Shown here: piece by piece, positions 1 through 7,343 of the stretch
Layout of the letters: every line of letters begins with the position of its first letter
Position numbering within the stretch: position 1 is the first letter of the stretch
Source: CAZTDU01 sp050248795
GTDB taxonomy: Bacteria; Pseudomonadota; Gammaproteobacteria; Burkholderiales; SG8-39
Reading direction: 5' to 3'
Assembly: GCA_050248795.1 (NCBI GenBank)
Contig: JBFWRS010000059.1
Coordinates: 1 to 18,855, forward strand
Length of the DNA stretch: 18,855 bases
The notes under the pieces: generated by a model
The model's database searches: none
What the model was told of the DNA's origin: nothing
Seen by the model: the letters and a program-made list of their open reading frames with translations, nothing else
Program-made: the position numbers and the translations under genes

Positions 1-473
1 CCGCGGGCATCGACGGTTCGCGCGGGCTGGACCACGGCGCCTGGTCGCCGCTGCTGTACATGTACCCGGATGCCGACGTCCCGGTGGTGCAGATCTCGGT
101 ACAGACCGCACTGGGTGCGCGCCACCACCTCGAGCTCGGTCGCGCGCTGGCGCCGCTGGCGGACGAAGGCGTGCTGCTCTTTGGTTCCGGCCACATGACG
201 CACAACCTGCGCGACCGCCGCGACGCACCGCCCGCGGACTACGTGCTGGAGTTCCAGGACTGGGTGGACACGCGTCTGGCGAAGGGTGAAACCGACCTGC
301 TAACGGATTACTGCGCGAGCGCCCCGCACGCCGCTCGCGCGCACCCTACCGACGAGCACTTCCTGCCGCTGTTTTTTGCGCTCGGCGCGGCGCGCCCGGG
401 CGCGAAGCCGGAACGTCTCTATCGCGAGGTGGAAACCGCGTCGCTGGCGATGGATGCGTACCTCTTTTCCTGA
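1..473 (+). CDS. Extradiol dioxygenase, DODA/YgiD (LigB) family, C-terminal part
   Basis: This is the 3' part of a gene that starts before the window; frame 3 is open from base 3 and gives 156 residues up to the TGA at 471-473. The fragment begins in the GSRGLDHGAW segment, whose His is a conserved metal-site residue of LigB-type class III extradiol dioxygenases. It continues through GSGHMTHNLRD and the late HPTDEHFLPLFFALGA block typical of the 4,5-DOPA dioxygenase/YgiD branch. These enzymes use a non-haem metal to open catechol-type rings. The usual length is about 260 residues, so roughly the first 100, with another metal-ligand His, are missing. The physiological substrate in bacteria is usually unknown, and DOPA is only the family label. 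The next gene's ATG follows the stop without a gap, so the two are probably co-transcribed. Confidence 0.9.
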   Translation, partial: AGIDGSRGLDHGAWSPLLYMYPDADVPVVQISVQTALGARHHLELGRALAPLADEGVLLFGSGHMTHNLRDRRDAPPADYVLEFQDWVDTRLAKGETDLLTDYCASAPHAARAHPTDEHFLPLFFALGAARPGAKPERLYREVETASLAMDAYLFS

Positions 474-1169
474 ATGCGCCGCTACGCCCGCCGCGAAGAC
501 CTCGGCCTCACCAAGGCCGAATTTGCCGTGCTGCGGCGCCTCGATTCGCCCGAGAAGATCCAGGCCTTCCTGAACGGCCTGACGCAGAATTTCGAGCAGC
601 AGGGCGAAACCTGCAACGCGGTGCGCGCGGTGCTGCACACGCGGCGCGCGCACTGCATCGAGGGCGCGCTGGTCGCAGCGGCTGCGCTGTGGGTACATGG
701 CGAGCCGCCGCTGATCCTCGACCTGCAAGCGGTGCGCGATTTCGACCACGTGGTCGCGGTGTTCCGCCGCCGCGGCTGCTGGGGCGCGATTTCCAAGACC
801 AACGGCGTCGGCCTGCGCTGGCGGGACCCGATCTACCGCTCGCTGCGCGAAATGTCGATGTCCTGGTTCCACGAGTACTACAACAAGCGCGACCACAAGA
901 CGCTGCGCACCTACTCGCGGCCGCTGGACCTGCGGCGCATCGATCCGGCGATCTGGGTCACCGCCGGGAAGGGCGCCTGGCCGCTGGTCGACGTGCTGGA
1001 AGGCCTGCGCCACTACCCGCTGGTCACGCCCGTGCAGGTGAAGCGCCTGACGCGCCGCGACCCGTTCGAACGCAAGGTGGGCGGCATGCTGCAGTACCGC
1101 AGGCCGCAGGCGAAGAAACGAACCGCGGGGCGTAATGCCCGCGCGCGTGCGCCGACCAAGCCCGTATAG
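474..1169 (+). CDS. Hypothetical protein with transglutaminase-like Cys/His pattern
   Basis: This is a 231-residue protein whose ATG immediately follows the TGA of the dioxygenase gene. No Shine-Dalgarno is visible, so translation probably relies on coupling. I do not recognise a named family. The middle resembles a transglutaminase/cysteine-protease-like core: Cys61 opens a helix (HCIEGALVAAAAL), then come a PPLILDL strand, His92 in DFDHVVAVF, and ISKTNG near 107-111, a Cys-then-His order compatible with that fold. The protein has no signal peptide or membrane segment and ends in a basic, low-complexity tail (about 205-231, rich in Arg, Lys and Ala) that may bind nucleic acid or be disordered. 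Calling it a real gene is well supported by its length, its coupling and the conserved-looking core. The catalytic assignment is only inference. Confidence 0.75.
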   Translation: MRRYARREDLGLTKAEFAVLRRLDSPEKIQAFLNGLTQNFEQQGETCNAVRAVLHTRRAHCIEGALVAAAALWVHGEPPLILDLQAVRDFDHVVAVFRRRGCWGAISKTNGVGLRWRDPIYRSLREMSMSWFHEYYNKRDHKTLRTYSRPLDLRRIDPAIWVTAGKGAWPLVDVLEGLRHYPLVTPVQVKRLTRRDPFERKVGGMLQYRRPQAKKRTAGRNARARAPTKPV

Positions 1170-1173
1170 ACTT

Positions 1174-1178
1174 GGAGG
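1174..1178 (+). promoter_or_regulatory. Ribosome binding site of msrB
   Basis: GGAGG lies six bases before the ATG at 1185. It supports translation from the start that includes the Tat signal. The internal ATG at 1266 has no comparable site. Confidence 0.7.
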
Positions 1179-1184
1179 CAGCCC

Positions 1185-1736
1185 ATGGACCGGCGCACAT
1201 TGCTGAAGGCACTTGCCGCACTTCCGATCACCGTCCCGATCACCGCCTACGCACGACCGAAAAACATGACCGACATCGATACGCTGCAGAAGAACTGGAA
1301 GGAATTCCTCGCCCAGGGGGTCAACCCGCCCTCGCCTACCGACGCACTCAAGCTGTCGAAGGATGAGTGGAAGAAGCGCCTGCCGGCGCCGGCCTACCGG
1401 GTGCTGCGCGAGGAAGGCACCGAGCGCGCGGGAACCAGCCCGCTGGACCGGGAAAAGCGCCCCGGCGTGTTCGCCTGCGCCGGCTGCGGCCTGCCGCTAT
1501 TCACGTCGGCGATGAAGTTCGACAGCGGCACCGGCTGGCCCAGCTTCTTCACCACCATTCCGGGCGTATTCGGCACCAAGACCGACTACCTGCTGTTCAT
1601 GCCGCGCACCGAATACCACTGCATGCGCTGCGGCGGCCACCACGGCCACGTCTTCGACGACGGCCCGCCGCCGACCGGCAAGCGCTACTGCAACAACGGC
1701 GTGGCGCTTAGCTTCATCCCGAAGACCGGAGCCTAG
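1185..1736 (+). CDS. msrB: Peptide-methionine (R)-S-oxide reductase MsrB, Tat-exported
   Basis: MsrB reduces the R-epimer of methionine sulfoxide in proteins. The 183-residue product has the full signature: zinc-binding pairs C98/C101 (CAGC) and C146/C149 (CMRC), GTGWPSF at 115-121, the histidine cluster GGHHGHVFDDGP at 150-161, and the catalytic Cys169 in RYCNNG (many homologues have RYCxNS). The N-terminus, MDRRTLLKALAAL, is a twin-arginine-type signal followed by a short hydrophobic stretch, so the enzyme is probably exported folded to the periplasm. The start at 1185 is backed by GGAGG at 1174-1178. Starting at the internal ATG (1266) would remove the signal. It converges with the mlaF-type gene, and the two stops share bases 1733-1736 (CTAG). 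Cellular location is inferred; enzyme identity is firm. Confidence 0.95.
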   Translation: MDRRTLLKALAALPITVPITAYARPKNMTDIDTLQKNWKEFLAQGVNPPSPTDALKLSKDEWKKRLPAPAYRVLREEGTERAGTSPLDREKRPGVFACAGCGLPLFTSAMKFDSGTGWPSFFTTIPGVFGTKTDYLLFMPRTEYHCMRCGGHHGHVFDDGPPPTGKRYCNNGVALSFIPKTGA

Positions 1737-2557
1737 CCTGCCAGCCTGAAGTCCTGCTCCAGGGGTTTCGCCTCGGCGTGGAAGCGCACCGGGCCGTCGG
1801 GCAGCGCCTTGAGGAACTGCGTGAGATACGGATCGTCGGAAGCGAGCACCTCGTCAGGCGTGCCCTTGCCCACCACCCTGCCGTCCGAGATCACGTACAC
1901 GTAGTCGACCACCTTCAGCGATTCCGACACGTCGTAGGTGACGACGATGGACGTGGTGCCGAGCGCGTCGTTCATGCGGCGGATCAGTTGCGCCACCACG
2001 TTCAGCGTGATCGGGTCGAGGCCGGCGAAGGGCTCGTCGTACATCACCAGCCGCGGGTCGGTGGCGATGGCGCGGGCGAGCGCCACGCGCCGCGTCATGC
2101 CGCCGGATAGGTCGCCGGTGCGATACGCCTGCGCACCGCGCAGCCCCACCGCGTGCAGCTTCATCAGCACCAGCGGGCGGATCACCGAATCGGGCAGGCC
2201 CGGATACAGCTCGCGCAGCGGGAAGGCGATGTTCTCGAACACCGTCAGGTCGGTGAACAGGCCGCTGGACTGGAACATCATTCCCATGTTCCGCCGCAGC
2301 GCATACAGGCCGTTCGAATCCAGTTCGTGCACCGTCTCGCCGAGCACCGACACGCCGCCCTGCGCCGGCCGCAACTGGCCGCCGATCAGCTTCAGCAGCG
2401 TGGACTTGCCGCAGCCGCTGGCGCCGAGGATCGCCACCACCTTGCCGCGCGGCACCTCGAGCGACAGGCCGCGGAATATCACCGCCTCGCCATAGGAAAA
2501 ATGCAGCTCGCGCACCTCGACCAGGTTGGCCGCGGGATTTGCCTGTGATTCCTTCAT
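1733..2557 (-). CDS. mlaF: MlaF-type phospholipid-transport ABC ATPase
   Basis: This is an ATPase of 274 residues from the ATG at 2557, or 289 if an upstream ATG at 2602 is used; the shorter form avoids overlap with the divergent srkA start and matches the family length. Walker A is GASGCGKST (45-53), the Q-loop Gln is 96, the signature LSGGM is 150-154 and Walker B is LVMYDEP (169-175). The C-terminal ALPDGPVRF extension is a hallmark of MlaF (YrbF), which powers MlaE in moving phospholipids between inner and outer membrane. Two oddities: the switch (H-loop) residue expected in TH-D-V is Tyr208 (VVTYDVSES), and no mlaE, mlaD, mlaC or mlaB follows, because the next gene is the convergent msrB. 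An AT-rich TTAAACT about 7 bases upstream of the ATG is the only promoter-like element seen. Confidence 0.88.
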   Translation of the reverse strand: MKESQANPAANLVEVRELHFSYGEAVIFRGLSLEVPRGKVVAILGASGCGKSTLLKLIGGQLRPAQGGVSVLGETVHELDSNGLYALRRNMGMMFQSSGLFTDLTVFENIAFPLRELYPGLPDSVIRPLVLMKLHAVGLRGAQAYRTGDLSGGMTRRVALARAIATDPRLVMYDEPFAGLDPITLNVVAQLIRRMNDALGTTSIVVTYDVSESLKVVDYVYVISDGRVVGKGTPDEVLASDDPYLTQFLKALPDGPVRFHAEAKPLEQDFRLAG

Positions 2558-2589
2558 GCGGCCTAGTTTAACCCGCACAATGTCGGCCC

Positions 2590-3594
2590 ATGAGCGCCAC
2601 ATACGCCGGCCTGGACCCGGCCACCGTACTCGATGCGCTGGAGAGCGTGGGCCTGCGCGGCGACGGCAGGCTGCTGTCGCTCAACAGCTACGAGAACCGC
2701 GTCTACCAGGTGTACCTGGAGGACAACTCGAGCGTGGTAGCAAAATTCTACCGCCCCGAGCGCTGGTCGAACGCGCAGATCGCCGAGGAGCACGCGTTCG
2801 CGCTCGAACTCGCGGGACGCGAGATCCCGGTGGTCGCGCCGACGCTGATCGAGGGGCGCTCGCTGCACGTGCATCAGGGCTTTCGCTTCGCCGTGTACCC
2901 GCGCCGCGGCGGACGCGCGCCGGATCTCGACAAGCCGGAAACCCTCGAATGGATCGGCCGCTTCATCGGCCGCATCCACGCGGTGGGCGCGACGGCGGCC
3001 TTCCGCACCCGCCCGGCGCTCGACCCGGAAACCTTCGGCCGCGAGCCGCGCGACTGGCTGCTCGCGCACGGCTTCGTGCCGGACGAACTGCGCGATTCCT
3101 GGGCCAGCATCGCCGCGCTTGCGCTCGAGGGTGTCGCGCGCGCCTGGGATGCGGCGGGCCGCTTCGTCTGCATCCGCCTGCACGGCGACTGCCACCCGGG
3201 CAACATCCTGTGGACCGACGTCTCGGACGGCAATTCGAACGTATCGGTCGGCCCGCACTTCGTCGACCTCGATGACGCGCGCTCGGGCCCGGCGGTGCAG
3301 GACCTGTGGATGCTGCTCTCGGGCGACCGCGACGCAATGGCGGTGCAGCTTGGCCACGTGCTCGCGGGCTACGAGCAGTTCCACGATTTCGACCGCCGCG
3401 AACTCGTGCTGCTCGAGGCATTGCGCACGCTGCGCCTGCTGCACTACTCGGCCTGGATCGCGCGCCGCTGGGACGACCCGGCGTTTCCCGCCGCGTTCCC
3501 CTGGTTCAACACGCAGCGCTACTGGCAGGACCGCATACTCGAACTGCGCGAGCAGGTCGCCGCGATGGACGAACCGCCACTGACGCCGCCATGA
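2590..3594 (+). CDS. srkA: SrkA/YihE-type stress-response Ser/Thr protein kinase
   Basis: This is a 334-residue aminoglycoside-phosphotransferase-fold kinase close in length and motif order to E. coli SrkA (YihE), which protects stressed cells and is linked to Cpx/envelope stress. Visible elements are the N-terminal strand LNSYENRVYQV (31-41) with a serine at the SrkA-type phosphoacceptor site, the ATP-binding Lys52 in VVAKFYRP, a probable partner Glu67, the catalytic loop LHGDCHPGNILW with Asp200 and Asn205 (197-208), and the metal-binding Asp226 in HFVDLDDA. No membrane segment is present. Its ATG is 32 bases from the divergent mlaF start, so the promoters must be compact. Its TGA overlaps the ATG of the MFS gene (ATGA at 3591-3594), indicating translational coupling. 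Family assignment is strong; the signalling partner is unknown. Confidence 0.9.
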   Translation: MSATYAGLDPATVLDALESVGLRGDGRLLSLNSYENRVYQVYLEDNSSVVAKFYRPERWSNAQIAEEHAFALELAGREIPVVAPTLIEGRSLHVHQGFRFAVYPRRGGRAPDLDKPETLEWIGRFIGRIHAVGATAAFRTRPALDPETFGREPRDWLLAHGFVPDELRDSWASIAALALEGVARAWDAAGRFVCIRLHGDCHPGNILWTDVSDGNSNVSVGPHFVDLDDARSGPAVQDLWMLLSGDRDAMAVQLGHVLAGYEQFHDFDRRELVLLEALRTLRLLHYSAWIARRWDDPAFPAAFPWFNTQRYWQDRILELREQVAAMDEPPLTPP

Positions 3595-5144
3595 CCTCGA
3601 TGTCGCTCGCACGCTCGTTCCGGCTGTCCTTCATGCCGCCGCTGATGGTCTACATGGCCGCCGGCATCCAGGGACTCACCGGCATCGTCGGCACCTTCTT
3701 CGTCAAGGAATACCTCGGGCTGTCGGCGGAGTTCCTCGCCGCGCTGGGCTTCTGGGCCGGTCTGCCCTGGGCGCTGAAGATGCCGGTGGGGCACCTCGTC
3801 GACCTGATCTGGCGCTGGAAGGAAGGCCTGGTGTTCTTTGGTGCCGCGCTGCTCACCGCCAGCATCGCCATCATGATCGGCCTGCTCGCCGACCCTGCCG
3901 CGATGCGCCGCGTGATGAGCGCCGAGCACTGGTTCATCCTCGCCGCGCTGCTGGCGCCGGTGGGCTACATGGTGCAGGACGTGGTGGCAGACGCGATGAC
4001 GGTCGAGGCAGTACCGCGCCTGGACGCCGACGGGCGCGAGATCCCCGCCGCCGAGCGCAAGGCGATGCACATCACGATGCAGACGCTGGGCCGCGTGGCG
4101 ATCATCGGCGGCTCGGTGCTGGTGGCGCTCGCCAACGTGTTCTTCATGTCCGGCGTGCACGCGATGCCCGAGCCGCAGAAGGTCGCCGCCTACCTGCACG
4201 TCTACCAGTGGGCGCTGCTGATCCCGGCGGTGTCGGTGGCCGGCGTCGCGCTGCAGGCCTGGCTGCGCCGGCGCAACCCGGTCCAGTACCGGCACGATGT
4301 CGAGCGTCCGCCGGTGAACTGGTGGATCCTCGGCGGCGGCGTCGCCTTCACCGCGGTGTCGCTCGCGGTGGGCCTGGGCCGCGTTCCGCTGGGCCAGGAG
4401 ATCATCTTCGCCGCGTCGATGGCGATCGTGCTGTTCCTGATCTGGCGGCTGGTGCGCGAGCTGGACGCGGCCGCGCGCGCGACGCTGGTCGGCACCGCGG
4501 TGGTGATCTTCGTCTTTCGCGCCATGCCCGGGCCGGGCGCGGGCGCCACCTGGTGGATGATCGACGAGCTGAAATTCGACCAGCAGTTCCTGTCGGTGCT
4601 GTCGCTGGTCGGCAGCGCGCTGACGCTCGCCGGCCTCTTTATCTTCCGGCGTTTCATGGCCGAGCGCTCGATCTTCTACGTCGTCGGCTTCCTCACGTTG
4701 GCGGGCAGCCTGCTGTCGCTGCCGGTGATCGGCATGTACTACGGCCTGCACGAATGGACTGCCGCGCACACCGGCGGCGTGGTCGATGCGCGCTTCATCG
4801 CGCTGGTGGACACGGCGCTCGAATCGCCCCTCGGGCAGATCGCGATGGTGCCGATGCTGGCGTGGATCGCGAACTCCGCACCCGAGCGCCTGAAGGCAAC
4901 CTACTTCGCGGTGATGGCCTCGTTCACCAACCTCGCGCTGTCGGCATCCCAGCTTGGCACCAAGTACCTGAACCAGTGGCACACCGTGACGCGCGAGGTG
5001 AGGGACCCGGTCACCAAAGCGATCAAGGTCCCCGCCGACTACAACGACCTCGGCACGCTGTTCATTGCCGCCACGTTATTGGGGCTGCTCGTGCCCCTGG
5101 CCACCATCGCCATCGTGCGCGCGATGAAAATGCGCAGCGCGTAG
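3591..5144 (+). CDS. MFS transporter, folate-biopterin (BT1)/AmpG-like
   Basis: This is a 517-residue integral membrane protein with about 12-14 hydrophobic segments. The frame is open further upstream, but the ATG at 3591 fits best: it overlaps the srkA stop and places the first membrane helix at about residues 18-38. LPWALKMPVGHLVDL (about 55-70) occupies the position of the MFS loop between helices 2 and 3. VQDVVADAMTVEAVPR resembles the DVVVDALVVERAR-type segment of the BT1 branch. A later ERLKATYFAVMASFTNLALS segment fits the second half of that family. BT1 proteins carry folates or pterins in protists, cyanobacteria and plants, whereas AmpG carries muropeptides; the substrate here cannot be inferred. 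A soluble loop around residues 138-160 is highly charged. Membrane transport is near certain, the subfamily is moderate. Confidence 0.75.
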   Translation: MTSMSLARSFRLSFMPPLMVYMAAGIQGLTGIVGTFFVKEYLGLSAEFLAALGFWAGLPWALKMPVGHLVDLIWRWKEGLVFFGAALLTASIAIMIGLLADPAAMRRVMSAEHWFILAALLAPVGYMVQDVVADAMTVEAVPRLDADGREIPAAERKAMHITMQTLGRVAIIGGSVLVALANVFFMSGVHAMPEPQKVAAYLHVYQWALLIPAVSVAGVALQAWLRRRNPVQYRHDVERPPVNWWILGGGVAFTAVSLAVGLGRVPLGQEIIFAASMAIVLFLIWRLVRELDAAARATLVGTAVVIFVFRAMPGPGAGATWWMIDELKFDQQFLSVLSLVGSALTLAGLFIFRRFMAERSIFYVVGFLTLAGSLLSLPVIGMYYGLHEWTAAHTGGVVDARFIALVDTALESPLGQIAMVPMLAWIANSAPERLKATYFAVMASFTNLALSASQLGTKYLNQWHTVTREVRDPVTKAIKVPADYNDLGTLFIAATLLGLLVPLATIAIVRAMKMRSA

Positions 5145-5182
5145 CCGTTGTGCCCTTTTCCTGGACCAGTCTGTCATAGGCG

Positions 5183-5992
5183 ATGAGCGACGCTTACGTC
5201 CACGGTTACGATTCCCGCGAGCAGCGGCGGTTGCGCGACCAGGCCTCGTCGCTGGTGGAACTGCTGCACTGGGACACCGCCTATCCGGCGGGCAGCAGCG
5301 TGCTGGAGGCCGGCTGCGGCGTCGGCGCGCAGACGGTGACGCTGGCGGCGAACAGTCCCGGCGCGCGCATCACGTCCATCGACGTGTCGGCGGCGTCGCT
5401 GGACGAGGCCGGCAGGGCAGTACGCGCGGCGGGCCTTGCCAACGTCACGCTGCAGCAAGCGGACATCTTCGATCTGCCGTTCGCGCGGACAAGCTTCGAC
5501 CATGTGTTCGTCTGCTTCGTGCTCGAGCACCTTGCGCGGCCGGTGGACGCGCTACTCGCGCTCAAGCGCGTGCTCAAGCCCGGCGGCACCATCACCGTGA
5601 TCGAAGGCGATCACGGCTCGACGTACTTTCACCCGCACAGCACCTTTGCGCAGCGCGCGGTGCAATGCCTCGTCGATCTGCAGGCCGGGGGCGGCGGCAA
5701 CGCGCTGATCGGACGCCAGCTCTACCCGCTGCTGCAGCAGGCCGGATTCGATGACCTGCGCGTCTCGCCGCGCATGGTGTATGTCGACGCCAGCAGGCCG
5801 GCCCTGGTGGAAGGCTTCACCAGGAACACCTTCACCGCGATGGTCGAGGGCATCCGCGCGCCCGCCATCGAATCGGGATTGATGAGCGCGGCCGACTTCG
5901 ACCGCGGCATCGCCGACCTCGAGCGCACCACGCAGGCAGACGGGGTTTTCTGCTATACGTTCTTCAAGGCAGGCGCGACGCGCCGCGCCTGA
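5183..5992 (+). CDS. Class I SAM-dependent methyltransferase
   Basis: This is a 269-residue Rossmann-fold methyltransferase. Motif I is VLEAGCGVGAQ (40-50), the acidic ribose-binding residue is Asp67 in TSIDVS, ADIFDLPF (93-100) carries the adenine-contacting Asp94, motif IV is FDHVFVCFVLEHL (105-117), and LKPGG (131-135) is motif VI. The domain belongs to the UbiE/COQ5-like Methyltransf_11/25 group. The region after residue 140, with EGDHGSTYFHP, GGNALIGRQLYPLL and a late YTFFKA end, looks like a specific conserved subfamily whose substrate I do not know. The start at 5183 has only a weak AGG upstream. It lies 38 bases after the MFS gene and 28 before the monooxygenase gene on the same strand, so co-transcription is possible, but no shared pathway is evident. 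Confidence 0.88.
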   Translation: MSDAYVHGYDSREQRRLRDQASSLVELLHWDTAYPAGSSVLEAGCGVGAQTVTLAANSPGARITSIDVSAASLDEAGRAVRAAGLANVTLQQADIFDLPFARTSFDHVFVCFVLEHLARPVDALLALKRVLKPGGTITVIEGDHGSTYFHPHSTFAQRAVQCLVDLQAGGGGNALIGRQLYPLLQQAGFDDLRVSPRMVYVDASRPALVEGFTRNTFTAMVEGIRAPAIESGLMSAADFDRGIADLERTTQADGVFCYTFFKAGATRRA

Positions 5993-6020
5993 CGACATCC
6001 ATGCCAGACAGGGAGCAGGC

Positions 6021-6317
6021 GTGATCCTCGAATCTGCGGTGCTGAACGTCGTACCCGGCCAGGAAGCCGATTTCGAAGCGGCCTTCGGCGAAGCGAAGGC
6101 GATCATTGCCGCGATGCCGGGCTTCGTGTCGCTCGAGCTGCAGCGCTGCATCGAAGTCCGCGGCAAGTACCTGCTGCTGGTGCGCTGGCGCACGCTGGAA
6201 GACCACACCGTGGGATTCCGCGCGTCGCCGGAATACCAGCGCTGGAAGGCGCTGCTGCATCACTTCTACGATCCCTTTCCGAGCGTAGAGCACAACGAGC
6301 TGGTGCACGCCGCATAG
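6021..6317 (+). CDS. Antibiotic biosynthesis monooxygenase (ABM) domain protein, GTG start
   Basis: This is a 98-residue single-domain protein with the ferredoxin-like ABM pattern: an initial strand ILESAVLNVVPG, a long helix ending AIIAAMPGFVSLELQR, the strand KYLLLVRWRTLEDHTVGFR, and the C-terminal SPEYQRWKALLHHFYDPFPSVEH. Such dimeric proteins include cofactor-free quinol monooxygenases and haem-degrading enzymes as well as many of unknown activity; nothing here picks one. Translation starts at GTG (6021), preceded by GGGAG at about 6010-6014 with reasonable spacing; no in-frame ATG gives a complete domain. It follows the methyltransferase by 28 bases and converges on the patatin gene across 39 bases. 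Confidence 0.85.
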   Translation: MILESAVLNVVPGQEADFEAAFGEAKAIIAAMPGFVSLELQRCIEVRGKYLLLVRWRTLEDHTVGFRASPEYQRWKALLHHFYDPFPSVEHNELVHAA

Positions 6318-6356
6318 CGGCGACTGCAACCACCACCACGGGCTCCGGGGAAGACC

Positions 6357-7271
6357 CTACCCTGCCCGTTCGATCTCGCGCAGCGCCTTTCGATAGCCCA
6401 GTTCGATCATTTCCTCGGCGCGATGGAAATCCAGCACGCCGCAGGCATCCGCCGATATCTCGACCATGATGTCCGGCTGGAAGGCGGCGATCTGGTAACG
6501 CTCGATGCGGTCCTGCATCGCCTCCAGCGACTTCGAGAAGATCTCCACCGCGGTGTAGTGATCGTCCTTGCCCGCACCGAGTCCGAGTTTCGCCCACGCG
6601 TCGCGGTACCAGCCCTGCAGCAGGCTGCCGGGGGCCTCAGGCTGCGGCGCGGGCGCCTGCTCCTGGTCGTCCTCGGCAGGCATCCGCTGCGCGTGCGCGC
6701 CATTGCCGTTCAGGGAAACCACGATCAGCCGCTGCGCGCGCTGGTCCTGCGCCGGCGCGATCGGCAGCGGGCTCATCAGGCCGCCATCGACAAGGACGCG
6801 TCCGTCGCGGTGCACCGGCGTGAAGAAGCCAGGAATGGCGATCGACGCGCGTATCGCCTCGAACAGCGATCCCCGGTCGATCCATACTTCCCGGCGCCGG
6901 TTGATGTCGGAGGCAATCGCGGTGAACGGAATCGGCAGGTCCTCGATGCGCGCTTCGCCCACCAGCTCGGCGAGTTTCTTCATCAGGCGATCGCCCTTGA
7001 ACAGCCCCGCGCTGGTGAAGGAGAAATCCAGCAGCCCCCAGACGTCGGATCCCGACAGGCCGCGCACCCACTCGGTGTAGGTATCCAGCCTTCCCGCGGC
7101 ATGCAGGCCGCCGATCAGCGCGCCTATGGACGAGCCGGTGATGGCGCAGATGTCGAAGCGGCCGTGTTCCTGCAGCGCCCGGATGACGCCGATATGCGCG
7201 AGCCCGCGCGCGCCGCCGCTGCCAAGCACCAGCGATGCCGGAATCCTGTCACCCGCGCCTGCGTTTCCCAT
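6357..7271 (-). CDS. Patatin-like phospholipase (RssA-like)
   Basis: This is a 304-residue soluble patatin-family acyl hydrolase. The oxyanion loop is GSGGARG (17-23), the nucleophile elbow is GSSIG (46-50) with Ser48, and the catalytic Asp162 sits in DGG (162-164); together they make the Ser-Asp dyad of patatin phospholipases. The arrangement with an immediate N-terminal GSGGARGLAHIGV and the size near 300 resemble E. coli RssA-type proteins. A Gln/Pro/Ala-rich insert at about 198-215 is probably a disordered loop. There is no signal peptide or type V secretion domain, so a cytoplasmic role in lipid turnover is likely. The gene is monocistronic here: convergent with the ABM gene and divergent from the GFA gene across 72 bases. 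The start at 7271 has only a weak ribosome binding site. Confidence 0.92.
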   Translation of the reverse strand: MGNAGAGDRIPASLVLGSGGARGLAHIGVIRALQEHGRFDICAITGSSIGALIGGLHAAGRLDTYTEWVRGLSGSDVWGLLDFSFTSAGLFKGDRLMKKLAELVGEARIEDLPIPFTAIASDINRRREVWIDRGSLFEAIRASIAIPGFFTPVHRDGRVLVDGGLMSPLPIAPAQDQRAQRLIVVSLNGNGAHAQRMPAEDDQEQAPAPQPEAPGSLLQGWYRDAWAKLGLGAGKDDHYTAVEIFSKSLEAMQDRIERYQIAAFQPDIMVEISADACGVLDFHRAEEMIELGYRKALREIERAG

Positions 7272-7333
7272 GAGCGCCCGATGCTAGCGCGTTCGCCGCG
7301 GGGCCGCAGCAATCGCGGCGCTATGATGCGGGC

Positions 7334-7340
7334 AGGAGGA
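7334..7340 (+). promoter_or_regulatory. Ribosome binding site of the GFA gene
   Basis: AGGAGGA sits three bases before the ATG at 7344. It fixes that start although the same frame stays open for hundreds of bases upstream and contains earlier ATGs. Confidence 0.75.
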
Positions 7341-7343
7341 CTC

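Noticed and set aside
3519..4982. 487-codon open frame on the minus strand, antisense to the MFS gene
   Set aside because: Arg/His/Gln-rich with no recognisable motif; it is the complementary shadow of a hydrophobic protein gene.
6423..7343. Upstream extension of the GFA frame across the patatin gene
   Set aside because: The frame is open by chance in GC-rich DNA antisense to patatin. AGGAGGA at 7334-7340 and the domain start both place the real start at 7344.
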